NCBI GenBank assembly: GCA_016715405.1
Contig: JADKAE010000023.1
Location: forward strand, 34,809 to 98,808
Length of the DNA: 64,000 nucleotides
Direction: 5' to 3'
Source: Saprospiraceae bacterium
Lineage (GTDB): Bacteria > Bacteroidota > Bacteroidia > Chitinophagales > Saprospiraceae
Each line of letters opens with the position of its first letter. Position 1 is the stretch's first letter. Below, piece after piece: positions 48,698-58,808 of the stretch. The translations under genes and the position numbers were made by a program. Below the pieces are notes generated by a model. The model was not told the origin of the DNA. It searched no databases and saw only the letters and a list, made by a program, of their open reading frames with translations.

Positions 48698-50284
48698 TTA
48701 CCAGCCCGGATTCTGCTGAGCGGCCAACACGGGGTTGGTATTCAGCTCTTCCTGCGGGATAGGCCATACGAATTTGAAATTGTCGTACGGAATTGCCGTA
48801 GAGGCATTCAGCGTGCCGATATATACTTCGTTGGCATCGTAGTTAACACCGTAGCCCCAGCTGGCGATCGTCGTATTGCCGAAAGCCACTTTAGCGGGTA
48901 CGCCACCTGTGCTATATTTGGAATCGTTTGCCAGGCGGTGGATATCGGCGAAGCGGCGGCCTTCTGCCAGAAATTCGATGCGACGCTCGCGCAGGATAGC
49001 GCGTACCAGTGCATCGGCATCGGCGAAGTCGCCGGCTTCAAACTGGAGTGTCGGATCGGTTACCGCGCGGTTGCGTACCGAGTTGAGCAGCGTAAGCGCA
49101 TCGCCGGTATTGCCTTGGCGAGCCTGAGCTTCTGCCAGGTTCAGCACTACTTCTGCGTAGCGAATGACAGGGGCGGCGTCATCCTGGGTAGCGATCTTGC
49201 GATACTTGTGCGAGAAATAGCCGTTTGCAGCCGATTTCGTCAACTGAGTGCGACGCAGGTCGGATTCCAGCCACCAGGGCGCATTGTACATGATCGGGCT
49301 GATAGCCACCAGCGCACGGCCAGGGGCTACACTCAGCATAACCGGCAGGGCGCCGTTTACACCCGGGTTGTCGGTTGCAGCATTTTCAATCGAAAAGATC
49401 GATTCGGTATTGCTAGTATTATTGGCAAACGGTTCTTCCGGTGTAGCCGTGAGTGCATAACCACCAAGGCCGCCAGTCAGTTTCTGTGCTTCTGTAATTA
49501 CATTGGCAAAGTCGCCTTTGTGCTGATAAACCCTGGTCTTCAGGGCAATAGCAGCACCTTTGGTAGCACGGGTGATTTTGAGGGCTCCCGTGCGGGTTTC
49601 CGGCAGGTTGGTCTCAGCGAAGTTCAAATCTTCGATCAGGAAATCGTAGCATTCTTTCACCGAGTTGCGGCCTTGAGCAGCGGCTTCTTCCTGGCGGGCT
49701 GCCGTGTTAACAGCTATGCGGCGATAAGGTACACCCAGGTGAGAAGCGTCGGCCGTATGTGCATACGGACGGGCAAAGTGGATCAGCAATTCGTGGTGAG
49801 CCAATGCGCGCAAAAAGCGAAGTTCGCCTTCGTAAGCCACGCCGACTGCATCGGTAATAATACCCTCACTAACGGCATTTTGAACGCCTTCGATCACAAT
49901 ATTGGCTTTGTTGATCATGGCGTACAGGGTCTGCCACATGAAGCCGTTGTTGGGCGTAGTAGCATTATAAGTGCCGTCGTATGTAAAGGCAAAGAAAGCG
50001 GCTACGTTGAGCATATCTTCGCCGCGCATATCGCCTTGCTCAATGCTGGCGGCGCCAAAAGGATAACCACGTACCTGGCCTCCAAGGTAAAAGCCGCTTT
50101 GCGCAGCGTCATATACGCCAATCACGGCCAAAGCACAACGCTCAGGAGTAGAAAAAGCTGCTGCTTCCGACAAGCGATCAAAAGGATCCAGCTCCGTGAC
50201 CTCTTTTTCGCAGGAAGTAGCCAGCACCATCCCGGCAACCAGTACAGGGAGGATTAATGCTTTATGAATGAAATTACTTTTCAT
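48698..50284 (-). CDS. SusD/RagB-family nutrient-binding lipoprotein
   Basis: A 528-residue outer-membrane lipoprotein that sits as a lid on the SusC channel and binds the imported glycan or peptide. The lipobox is MVLATSCEKE (Cys25). Typical SusD segments follow: LDPFDRLSEAAAFSTPERC, YEGELRFLRALAHHELLIHFARPY, RATKGAAIALKTRVYQHKGDF, and the late APVIRYAEVVLNLAEAQARQG with RERRIEFLAEGRRFADIHRL. It ends with IPQEELNTNPVLAAQQNPGW, also characteristic. It is 17 nt downstream of susC on the same strand. No glycosidase or peptidase is linked, so the ligand is unknown. Frame intact. Confidence 0.96.
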   Translation of the reverse strand: MKSNFIHKALILPVLVAGMVLATSCEKEVTELDPFDRLSEAAAFSTPERCALAVIGVYDAAQSGFYLGGQVRGYPFGAASIEQGDMRGEDMLNVAAFFAFTYDGTYNATTPNNGFMWQTLYAMINKANIVIEGVQNAVSEGIITDAVGVAYEGELRFLRALAHHELLIHFARPYAHTADASHLGVPYRRIAVNTAARQEEAAAQGRNSVKECYDFLIEDLNFAETNLPETRTGALKITRATKGAAIALKTRVYQHKGDFANVITEAQKLTGGLGGYALTATPEEPFANNTSNTESIFSIENAATDNPGVNGALPVMLSVAPGRALVAISPIMYNAPWWLESDLRRTQLTKSAANGYFSHKYRKIATQDDAAPVIRYAEVVLNLAEAQARQGNTGDALTLLNSVRNRAVTDPTLQFEAGDFADADALVRAILRERRIEFLAEGRRFADIHRLANDSKYSTGGVPAKVAFGNTTIASWGYGVNYDANEVYIGTLNASTAIPYDNFKFVWPIPQEELNTNPVLAAQQNPGW

Positions 50285-50301
50285 GTTTCTGAAATTTTAA
50301 A

Positions 50302-53300
50302 TTAGAAACCAAGATTAATACCGGCAGAAATCACGCGTTGCTGCGGGTTGCCGTTGAAGTCCTCGCCAAAACCTGCATTCGTGCTGAAGCTGGTAGAGGT
50401 TTCGGGATCAAGACCAGAGTAACCTGAGAAGGTCAGCAGGTTCTGAGCTTGTACAAAAATGCGCAGGCTTTCGATGCTGGCTTTGTTCAACAGTGTCTTA
50501 GGCAAAGAGTAGCCGAGCGAAATATTCGCCAGTTTCACGAAGTCGCCTTTTTCTACCCAACGCGTAGAAGCGAAGTCGGGCTGGTTGATGAAGTTATCGC
50601 GGTTGAGCCATACGCGGGGCGTTTGGCCGTCGCCGGGATTGTCGGCGCTTACCCAGCGACCCATGAGTTCGGTGCTGTTGTTGCTAAAGGTCATGTTCAA
50701 CAAGTCAATTCTCGTACGGTTCATGATCACATTACCTCCCGAGAAGCGGAAGAAAATGTTGAAGTCAAAACCTTTGAAGGTGAAGTTGTTGTCAAAGCCG
50801 CCAAACCAGGTAGGCAGAGCCGAACCCAATACGCGACGGTCGTTAGCAGCAGAAAGCGAGCTGGCAGCGCCCAATTCAGCAGGGTTAGCCGGGTCGTAAC
50901 CTACGTAAGTTTGCGTCGCGATATTAGCCTGGATCAGCGTACCATCGGCTTTCTGATAGATCGGGTTGCCGTTGGCCGAGTTGACACCTACATAATCAAA
51001 GCCATAGATCGCACGGATAGGCTCGCCTACGCGGAGGATGTTGTAAGCGGTGATGATGTCCTGATTGTTAACGAGTTCGAGCACTTCGTTATTCTGCGTC
51101 GAGAAGTTGATGGAGCTGTTCCAGCGGAAGTCGCCCAAGCGCAACAGTTCGGCATCTACGGTTACTTCTATACCCTGGCCTTTTACGCGACCGATGTTCT
51201 TGTTGATCACGTTGCCGGGGATACCGAGCGACGGAGCCGTCGGCGCCTGCAGGATGATGTCGTCGTTGTCCTGGATCCAATAAGCTAATGAGATGTTAAA
51301 GCGGTTGTTTAACAAGCCGATGTCCAAACCTACGTCGGTTTTCTTCTGAGATTCCCATTTCAGCTGGTCGTTGCCGAAGTTGTTGTAGGCGATACCGTTT
51401 TGCGTACCGTACAAAGCTGAACCGTAAGAACCGATGTATGGGTAGTTGCCAATGCTGGTGTTACCCGTTTCGGCATAAGAACCGCGGATACGCAGGTCGG
51501 AAACCACGTCGCGCAAACCTTCCCAGAAACCTTCTTCAGAAATGCGATAAGCAAACGAGAAGCCGGGGAAATAACCCACACGGCCGTCTTCAGGCAGCGA
51601 AGACAAAGCATCGCGGCGAATCAGGGCGCTCAGGTAGTATTTGTTGGCAAAGTTGTAGTTGATACGGCCCAGGTAAGAAGACAAGCCGTTTTCTTCGAGG
51701 TCGCCAAATGCAGTAGGCGTTACGAATGTGCCGGTGATGATATTCTCCTGATAGAAGCGGTCGGCCAGGTTAGTAACAGATGCCTGGAAGAACTGCGAAC
51801 GTTCTTTCTGGCTTTCTTGTACCAAGGTGATGCCGATGTTGTGGTTGTCGCCGATCGTCTTGTTGTAGTTCAGGATGTTCTGCCAGTTCCAGCGGAGGAA
51901 TGGGCTGAAAGCCTGCGAAATAGCGCCGTTGGCAGAGAAGCCGTCGCCGTGGCGCGGATCGTTGAATACATAGTCGTCCACATAGCTACCGTCGATACCT
52001 ATCTGCGTGCGGAAGGTCATGCCTTCAAACAGGTTGAATTCGAGGTAGGTGTTGCCCAGCAAACGCCATGAGTTGGACACACGGCGGTCGTTGTCAAGTA
52101 CAAAACGCTGGTTGGGAATACCGTTGGCAATTACGTCATTGTTGGCGCCGCGGCCCAGTGCACGCGGGTTGGCGTCGTCAATGTTGTAACCGGTGGGATC
52201 GTTGGGATCGTACACCTCTACGTTGGGCAACATACGCATTACTGCAAACGTATTGCCTGAGAGGTTGTTTGAACCGGTCAGCGGGCCTCTGTTGCGCTGG
52301 CGGGAAACGCCGCTGTTGAAGCCTACTTTCATCCAATTGTTGATTTTCTGCTCCAAATTGGCGCGGAAAGAATAACGGCGCAGGTCGTTGGAAACCGCAA
52401 TACCCTGCTGGTCGGTAAAGCCCAAAGACAGGAAGTACGTCAGTTTGTCGTTACCGCCGGTCACAGAGAAAGCGTGGCTTTGCTGCGCGCCGCTGCGGAA
52501 TACTTCATCCTGCCAGTCGGTGTTAACGATGCTGCCGTCAGGACGGGTTTGCAGGTTGGCTACCGGGTTAGAGCCGGCATTGGTGTATTTTTCGTTATTG
52601 ATCGTAACGAAATCCTCGGCTTCCAGCAGGTCAAACAGTTCGACAGCCTTAGCCGTGCCATAAAATGCGTCGTAGTTGAACTTAGCTTTACCCGACTTAC
52701 CGCGTTTGGTAGTGATCAGGATAACGCCGTTGGCTGCGCGCGAGCCGTAAACGGCCGAAGCAGCACCGTCTTTCAGTACTTCAAATGATTCGATGTCGTT
52801 CGGGTTGATGTCGGCCAGTGCGTTAGCGGGGGTAAAACCGCCCACGTTGCCGCTGATAGCCGGTACACCGTCGATTACGATCAACGGTTGCGTACCCGAA
52901 GAAATCGAGTTGACGCCACGCACCCGGATTTGCGGCGCAGACCCCAGGATACCCGAGGTGTTCTGCACCTGCACGCCGGCGGCGCGACCTGCCAACTGCT
53001 GAGCAAAGCTGGGGGTAGCCAGGTTAGCGATACTTTCGCCCTTTACCTTTGAAATGGACCCCGTCACATCTCGCTTGGCCTGAGCGCCATAACCTACTAC
53101 CACTACTTCATCGAGCCCTATGCCGGAAGCCAGCTTAATGTCGATGACGTTGGAGGCGCCTATGGCCACCTCTTGCGTAGTAAAACCGGTGTAGCTAACC
53201 ACCAGCGTATTGGCATCAGTCGGAACGTTGACGGAATACTTGCCGTCTACATCGGTGACCGTGCCGGAGGTCGTGCCTTTCACCAGGATGCTGGCGCCGA

Positions 53301-53409
53301 TCAGCGGCTGTCCGTCCTGGTCGGCAACTGTGCCGGTAATCGTGCGCTGCGCCAAGGTGATGGTGGCACAACACAGGATCAGCGCAAAACTGAATAAGAG
53401 TTTTTTCAT
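50302..53409 (-). CDS. SusC/RagA-family TonB-linked outer-membrane transporter
   Basis: A 1035-residue TonB-dependent channel. A signal peptide (KKLLFSFALILCCATITLAQ) precedes a CarboxypepD-like regulatory domain (RTITGTVADQDGQPLIGASI, about 22-105). The plug carries DEVVVVGYGAQAKRDVTGSI (a SusC/RagA signature) and IESFEVLKDGAASAVYGSRA. The rest is the 22-strand barrel, ending in VISAGINLGF, a typical last strand for outer-membrane assembly. With SusD it imports a large substrate using TonB energy. Frame intact. It begins the two-gene unit; the upstream 615 nt hold no gene. Confidence 0.97.
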   Translation of the reverse strand: MKKLLFSFALILCCATITLAQRTITGTVADQDGQPLIGASILVKGTTSGTVTDVDGKYSVNVPTDANTLVVSYTGFTTQEVAIGASNVIDIKLASGIGLDEVVVVGYGAQAKRDVTGSISKVKGESIANLATPSFAQQLAGRAAGVQVQNTSGILGSAPQIRVRGVNSISSGTQPLIVIDGVPAISGNVGGFTPANALADINPNDIESFEVLKDGAASAVYGSRAANGVILITTKRGKSGKAKFNYDAFYGTAKAVELFDLLEAEDFVTINNEKYTNAGSNPVANLQTRPDGSIVNTDWQDEVFRSGAQQSHAFSVTGGNDKLTYFLSLGFTDQQGIAVSNDLRRYSFRANLEQKINNWMKVGFNSGVSRQRNRGPLTGSNNLSGNTFAVMRMLPNVEVYDPNDPTGYNIDDANPRALGRGANNDVIANGIPNQRFVLDNDRRVSNSWRLLGNTYLEFNLFEGMTFRTQIGIDGSYVDDYVFNDPRHGDGFSANGAISQAFSPFLRWNWQNILNYNKTIGDNHNIGITLVQESQKERSQFFQASVTNLADRFYQENIITGTFVTPTAFGDLEENGLSSYLGRINYNFANKYYLSALIRRDALSSLPEDGRVGYFPGFSFAYRISEEGFWEGLRDVVSDLRIRGSYAETGNTSIGNYPYIGSYGSALYGTQNGIAYNNFGNDQLKWESQKKTDVGLDIGLLNNRFNISLAYWIQDNDDIILQAPTAPSLGIPGNVINKNIGRVKGQGIEVTVDAELLRLGDFRWNSSINFSTQNNEVLELVNNQDIITAYNILRVGEPIRAIYGFDYVGVNSANGNPIYQKADGTLIQANIATQTYVGYDPANPAELGAASSLSAANDRRVLGSALPTWFGGFDNNFTFKGFDFNIFFRFSGGNVIMNRTRIDLLNMTFSNNSTELMGRWVSADNPGDGQTPRVWLNRDNFINQPDFASTRWVEKGDFVKLANISLGYSLPKTLLNKASIESLRIFVQAQNLLTFSGYSGLDPETSTSFSTNAGFGEDFNGNPQQRVISAGINLGF

Positions 53410-53957
53410 AATTAATCCATAATTTGGTTAACTAATTTGGAATGTGGCAGCACCTTTCGATGTCTGCCGAATATATACGTCACAGCAAATCCGTAGTTTA
53501 CGTTTGCCAGGGTATATCAAAGGAATACCTACCGCCACTGTTTGGCAGTACTACAATTACTGTTCAAGGGATTATGAAATCAATATTGAGAATGGTCAGG
53601 GGTATCCGTCTATGCGCTCAGGCCTTTGGGTGGAGATTACCATTGGCGCAAATTTGACTCACTCACTCTACTTTAACCTGGAATTCAGTTGTTTATACTC
53701 AAACAAACATTTGTTCGCCTGTCAGTTTACTCACAATGATACAGCATTTTTTTTAAATGCCCAATAGCCGTTGTCATTGCCTTTACTACCCTTTTACACA
53801 ACTATAACCTGATCAAAAACGATGGCAAAAATAAAAGCGCTGCCTGTAATTTGCAACCATTTCTATACCCCAAACCGCAATAGTTTTACTATCGCGTTGA
53901 TTATGTGGGTATTCCAATCATTTGGCCAGATACATTTTTACATTTTTATGACAAGGT
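53410..53957. other. Long gap upstream of susC, no gene recognised
   Basis: No conserved protein is seen. On the minus strand TATTTTTG (53826-53833) with TTG 20 nt further upstream (53854-53856) could be the susC promoter; it has the same spacing as the ahcY promoter. That would give a leader of about 410 nt. Confidence 0.4.
53826..53856 (-). promoter_or_regulatory. Possible promoter of susC-susD
   Basis: Minus-strand TTG, 20 nt, TATTTTTG. The match to TAnnTTTG is exact, but the region is AT-rich and chance occurrence is possible. Confidence 0.3.
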
Positions 53958-54020
53958 GCGGCGGGGGGCCCCCGGGGGGGCGCCGGGGGGGGCCCGGGGG
54001 GGGGGGCGGGGGGTTTTTTT
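53958..54020. other. Extreme G/C homopolymer tract
   Basis: About 56 nt of almost only G and C (long G runs broken by CCC and CGCC), then T7. It begins 5 nt from the end of the SIMPL gene, on its 3' side. It may be a GC hairpin terminator whose consensus is damaged, or a true low-complexity tract. Confidence 0.6.
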
Positions 54021-54024
54021 CTCC

Positions 54025-55020
54025 CTATTCTACCTTGATCGTCTTAGCTTCTCCGCTGGGCGTCAGCCAGATAAATTCTTTCTTCACCTGGGTCTTTATA
54101 GCCGGCAGACGCTCGGGTAGCGTAAAGCGCGCCACGAGGTTGTATGAAAACTGAATAGCGGGCTCCAGGATTTCGGGATTGACTACAATATCGTAGTCGT
54201 TGGCCGGCACAGCATTGTAAAAACGGAGTATCGGTTTGTCGGCCGACTGGATGACGGAGTTGTTCTTTTCGAAGGCATCCAGGCCCTGAGAGGTATAAGC
54301 CTGATAAGTCTCATAGCGATTGATCGGATAGGCTACCCAGGCGTTTTCGGCAGTGATGAGATAGGCCGAATCTAATCGCACACCGATCGAGCGGTATTGC
54401 GTTTCTATCGTCTTGAGGTATTCAAAAGTGAGTTTGCGCAATTGAGTGTATACGGCCTGCTGGTCTTTGATGAAATAATCCACTTTTACGATATCGTAAA
54501 TTTCCTGCTTTGCAGCGGCAGTAACGATTTGCTCCAGCAAGGCCGGATTGGTATACCTGATGTGGATATTTTTTTGAAGTTCGAAACCTTTGGGTATTTC
54601 GGTATACGTTCTTTTGGAGAATATCTTTTTGCTTACGTCGTATTCGTATTTGGGTAAAAAATTGACCATATCGATATACAGATCGGATTGGGCAATCCCC
54701 ATATTTTTCAGCGTTTCCACAAATCCGTTTAGCCGGGTATTCAATAGCTCGTTGGTTTCTTCTGCCGTTTTTCCGGTTTGCGCCACCGTAAAGATGGCCG
54801 TATAAGTTTCCGCCCGCTGGTTGAAGAGCGAATTGATGCTGATCTCCAGCACGTTGCCGTCTAAAATAGTAGCAGCTTTGGGTACGCCCCGGTACTGGGC
54901 GTTGACGTTGATGTTTTGATAGGTCTGCTGCTGGTTGGCGTAGTTGCCCATAACCTGGGCCTGTAATCCAAGCGCAACTGCTTGTAATATGATTGCTAAT
55001 AACAAAACTGTTTGCTTCAT
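54025..55020 (-). CDS. SIMPL domain-containing exported protein
   Basis: A 331-residue exported protein. A signal peptide (MKQTVLLLAIILQAVALGLQ) precedes a SIMPL (DUF541) domain recognised by FTVAQTGKTAEETNELLNTRLNGFVETLKNMGI followed by the DLYIDMVNFLPKYEYD segment. Later comes FELQKNIHIRYTNPALLEQIVTAAAKQEIYDIVKVDYF, also family-typical. SIMPL proteins are periplasmic or surface proteins of poorly known role. Stop TAG at 54025-54027, close to a G-rich tract. It stands between the susC promoter region and metH. Confidence 0.88.
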   Translation of the reverse strand: MKQTVLLLAIILQAVALGLQAQVMGNYANQQQTYQNINVNAQYRGVPKAATILDGNVLEISINSLFNQRAETYTAIFTVAQTGKTAEETNELLNTRLNGFVETLKNMGIAQSDLYIDMVNFLPKYEYDVSKKIFSKRTYTEIPKGFELQKNIHIRYTNPALLEQIVTAAAKQEIYDIVKVDYFIKDQQAVYTQLRKLTFEYLKTIETQYRSIGVRLDSAYLITAENAWVAYPINRYETYQAYTSQGLDAFEKNNSVIQSADKPILRFYNAVPANDYDIVVNPEILEPAIQFSYNLVARFTLPERLPAIKTQVKKEFIWLTPSGEAKTIKVE

Positions 55021-55075
55021 AATTGGTTGGTGTTGGATTGAATACGAAAGATAGCTATTTGTGCTTAAAATACAT

Positions 55076-58000
55076 TTATGCTTCCGTTACCGGGTCGTAG
55101 TTGAGTACCGGCGCCAGCCAGCGTTCGGCCGTAGGCAGGTTCATGCCTTTGCGTTTGGCGTAATCCGCTACCTGGTCTTTGCTGATTTGCCCCAACCCAA
55201 AATAAGCAGCCTTTGGATGGGCCAGATACCATCCGCTCACCGAGGCCGCAGGATACATGGCAAAACTCTCCGTGAGGATCATGCCTGTGCGGGCTTCCAC
55301 GTCGAGTAATTTCCACAAGGTGCGTTTTTCGGTGTGTTCGGGACAAGCCGGATAACCCGGCGCCGGGCGAATGCCCTGGTATTGTTCGTCGATGAGGGAT
55401 TCGTTGGCGAGGTGTTCGTCGTCCGCATACGCCCAGAATTCGCGGCGAACGCGCTCGTGCAAACGCTCGGCCATCGCTTCGGCCAGGCGGTCGGCCAGGG
55501 CTTTCGTCATGATGGCGTGGTAATCGTCGTGGTCGCTTTCAAACTGCTCGACCCATTTTTCGATACCGATGCCGGCGGTGACGGCAAAAGCGCCGACATA
55601 ATCCGCCTTCCCGCTGTCTTTGGGCGCCACAAAGTCGCTCAGACAATAATTGGGCTGACCGGCGGTTTTTTGTACCTGTTGCCTTAAATGGTGTAAGGTG
55701 GCCCTGACAGCCGAACGCGAGTCGTCGCCGTATATTTCGATGTCGTCGCCGGCGCTGTTGGCGGGGAAAAGGCCGAAAACAGCGCGGGCTGTCAACCATT
55801 TTTCATTTACGATGCGTCGTAGCAGACTGCGGGCGTCGTCGTAGAGTTTTTTGGCTTCTTTACCTACGATAGCGTCGTCAAAAATGGCGGGAAATTTGCC
55901 GGCCAACTGCCAGGAGGAGAAAAACGGCGTCCAATCGATGTAATCAACAAGCTCATCCAATGGGTAATCTTCAAATGCGGTAACCCCCGGATGAGCCGGT
56001 TTTGGCGGCTCGAATTGCGCCCAGTCCAGCTGGAGGCGATTGTCGCGGGCTTGTTCCAGTGTCAAAAAGGATTTTTCCGTTTGACGGCGGGCGCGGTGCT
56101 CTCTGATCCGCGCGTAATCCGTTTTTATATCCAGGATGAAATTGCTGCGCGAATGGGTATCGGCGCTGAGCAGCGAACTGACCACTGCCACGCTTCGCGA
56201 GGCGTCGAGCACGTGTATCACGGGGCCGCTGTACTGGGGTTCTATCTTGACGGCCGTATGTGTTTTGGAGGTTGTGGCGCCGCCGATGAGCAGGGGGATT
56301 TTAAATCCGCGTCGCTCCATTTCGCGGGCTACGTGTACCATCTCATCCAGCGATGGGGTGATAAGGCCACTCAAGCCGATGACATCCACCTGATGGTCGA
56401 TAGCTGCATCCAGGATGCGGTCGGCAGGCGTCATTACGCCCATGTCGATGATGTCGTAATTGTTGCAGCCCAGTACCACGCCCACTATGTTTTTTCCGAT
56501 ATCGTGCACGTCGCCTTTTACGGTGGCCATCAGTATGCGGCCTTTAGCCGAGCCGCCGCCGGCGGCCTTGGCGGCTTCGATGTAAGGAGTGAGGTAATTC
56601 ACGGCTTTTTTCATTACCCGGGCGCTTTTCACCACCTGGGGAAGAAACATTTTACCCTCGCCAAACAGGTCGCCCACCACGTTCATGCCGTCCATCAGAG
56701 GTCCTTCGATCACTTCAATCGGCGCGGAATAATGCTGCCGGGCCTCTTCTACGTCTTCATCTATATAATCGGTGATGCCTTTGATGAGGGCATGGGCCAG
56801 GCGTTGGGCCACGGGGCATCGCGCCAGGCGAGGTCTTTTGCAGCGTGCGGCCTCCGTCGTCTTTCACCTTTTCGGCGTAGGCGGTGAGGCGTTCGGTGGC
56901 ATCGGGACTGCGATTAAACAAGACGTCTTCTACGATTTCGAGCAGGTCTTTGGGGATTTCTTCGTATACGTCGATCATGCCGGCGTTGACGATGCCCATG
57001 TCCATGCCCGCGTGAATAGCGTGGTATAAAAAAGCGGAGTGCATAGCCTCCCGCACGCGGTCGTTGCCGCGGTAAGAAAACGAGATATTGCTGACGCCGC
57101 CGCTAATTTTTGCGCCCGGGCACAACTGCTTGATGCGGCGCGTGGCTTCTATGTAATAAATAGCGTAATTGTTGTGCTCTTCTATACCTGTAGCGACTGC
57201 AAAAATATTGGGATCGAAGATGATATCCTGGGGTTTGAAGCCCACTTCTTCGGTGAGAATGCGGTAGGCCCTCACGCAGATATCCACCTTGCGGTCCACG
57301 GTGTCGGCCTGGCCCTGCTCGTCGAAGGCCATCACGATAACCGCTGCGCCGTAGCGCCGCACCAGTTTGGCCTGGCGGATAAACTCGGCTTCGCCTTCTT
57401 TGAGTGAGATAGAATTGACCACGCTTTTGCCCTGCACGCATTTGAGGCCGGCTTCGATGACCCTGAATTTCGAAGAATCGATCATGATGGGCAACTTGGC
57501 GATATCGGGTTCCGACATCACCAGGTTCAGGAAGTCGGTCATGGCCTGTTCTGAGTCGAGCATACCTTCGTCCATATTGACGTCGATGATTTGCGCGCCG
57601 CCTTCTACCTGGTGCTGAGCTACCACAAGGGCGGCCGCGTAGTCGCCCGATTTGATGAGCCGGGCAAATTGCTTCGAACCGGTCACGTTGGTGCGCTCGC
57701 CCACGTTCACAAAATTCATATTAGGGCGAATAATAAGGGGTTCCATGCCGCTCAGCATGGTATACGCAGGCTGGACAGGGATAACTCTCGGAGGCACGCC
57801 TTTTACGCCTTCCACCATAGCCCGGATATGATCGGGCGTAGTGCCGCAGCAGCCGCCGATGATATTCACGAAACCGCTGAGGGCAAAATCGCGGATATAG
57901 GCCTTCATCTCCTCGGCGCCCTGGTCGTATGCGCCGAATTCGTTGGGAAGTCCGGCATTGGGATAAGCGCTGACAAAACAATCGGAGATAGCGGCGAGCG

Positions 58001-58772
58001 ACTCCAGGTGGGGGCGCATTTCTTTGGCGCCCAGGGCGCAATTGAGCCCCACGCTCAGCATGCGGGCATGGCTTATCGATATCCAGAAGGCTTCTACCGT
58101 CTGCCCCGACAGCGTGCGACCGCTGGCGTCGGTGATCGTGCCGGAGATCATCTGGGGTATATCGAGGCCGCGTTCATCGAGCAACTGATCGATGGCAAAG
58201 ATGGCGGCTTTGGCGTTGAGGGTATCGAAAATGGTTTCTACGAGGAGAATATCCACACCGCCGTCTACCAGTCCGCGGGCTTGTTCGTAATAGGCATCTT
58301 TCATCTCGTCGAAGCTCACTGCCCGGTAGCCCGGGTTATTGACATCGGGCGACAGGGAGGAAGTTTTGTTGGTAGGCCCCAGTGCGCCGGCCACAAAGCG
58401 GGGTTTGGAGGGGTCTTTAAGCATATACGCCTCCACCTCGCGCCGCGCAATGCGGGCGGCTGCAAAATTGATCTTGTATATCACGTTCTCCATGCCGTAA
58501 TCGGCTTGCGAGATAGAAGTGCCGTTAAACGTATTAGTCTCGATGATATCGGCGCCGGCTTCGAGGTAAGCCCGGTGGATTTCTCCGATAATTTCCGGCT
58601 GGGTAAGACAGAGGATGTCGCTGTTGCCTTTTATATCGCTAGGGTAATCGGCAAAGCGCTGCCCCCGGTAATCAGATTCTTCGAGTTTATAACGCTGTAT
58701 CATCGTGCCCATGGCGCCGTCGAGTACCAGGATGCGTTCGCGCAGGAGTTTTTCGAGTGTGGCTTTTGTCAT
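55076..58772 (-). CDS. metH: Cobalamin-dependent methionine synthase MetH (two frameshifts)
   Basis: A cytosolic four-domain enzyme of about 1232 residues that makes methionine from homocysteine using methyl-tetrahydrofolate and B12. The homocysteine domain (1-330) has the zinc cysteines C245 (GLNCALG) and C308/C309 (GGCCGTTPDHI). The pterin domain (about 350-620) has FVNVGERTNVTGSKQF and IDVNMDEGM. The B12 domain carries DVHDIGKNIV, with the cobalt-binding His near 757, and the C-terminal activation domain ends in WLAPVLNYDPVTEA. Two one-base breaks lie at T run 56834-56837 and G run 56813-56816 in the segment KDLAWRDAPVAQRLAHAL; both are repaired by one base. It follows the ROCO gene by 36 nt on the same strand. 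Confidence 0.95.
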
Positions 58773-58808
58773 ATTTCGGAATTCGGAATTCGGATTTCGG
58801 GGGCAAAG
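58773..58808. repeat. Short AATTCGG repeat between ROCO and metH genes
   Basis: The words TCGGAATTCGGAATTCGG and GGATTTCGG in about 8-nt steps fill most of the 36-nt gap between the two minus-strand genes. No terminator or riboswitch fits. Confidence 0.6.

Noticed and set aside
48638..50257. Long open frame (539 codons) on the plus strand opposite susD
   Set aside because: It is the mirror of a strongly biased codon pattern in susD; the product has no recognisable motif or start context, while SusD is clear.
50449..51288. Plus-strand open frame opposite susC
   Set aside because: Shadow of the conserved SusC frame; no motifs.
53444..53767. Open frame of 107 codons upstream of susC
   Set aside because: No start context, no family likeness, and it lies in the probable susC leader.
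53822..54154. Open frame through the G-rich tract
   Set aside because: Product is a run of Gly/Arg from homopolymer bases with no family features.
58773..58808. SAM or cobalamin riboswitch before metH
   Set aside because: Only 36 nt separate metH from the ROCO stop, too short for either riboswitch.
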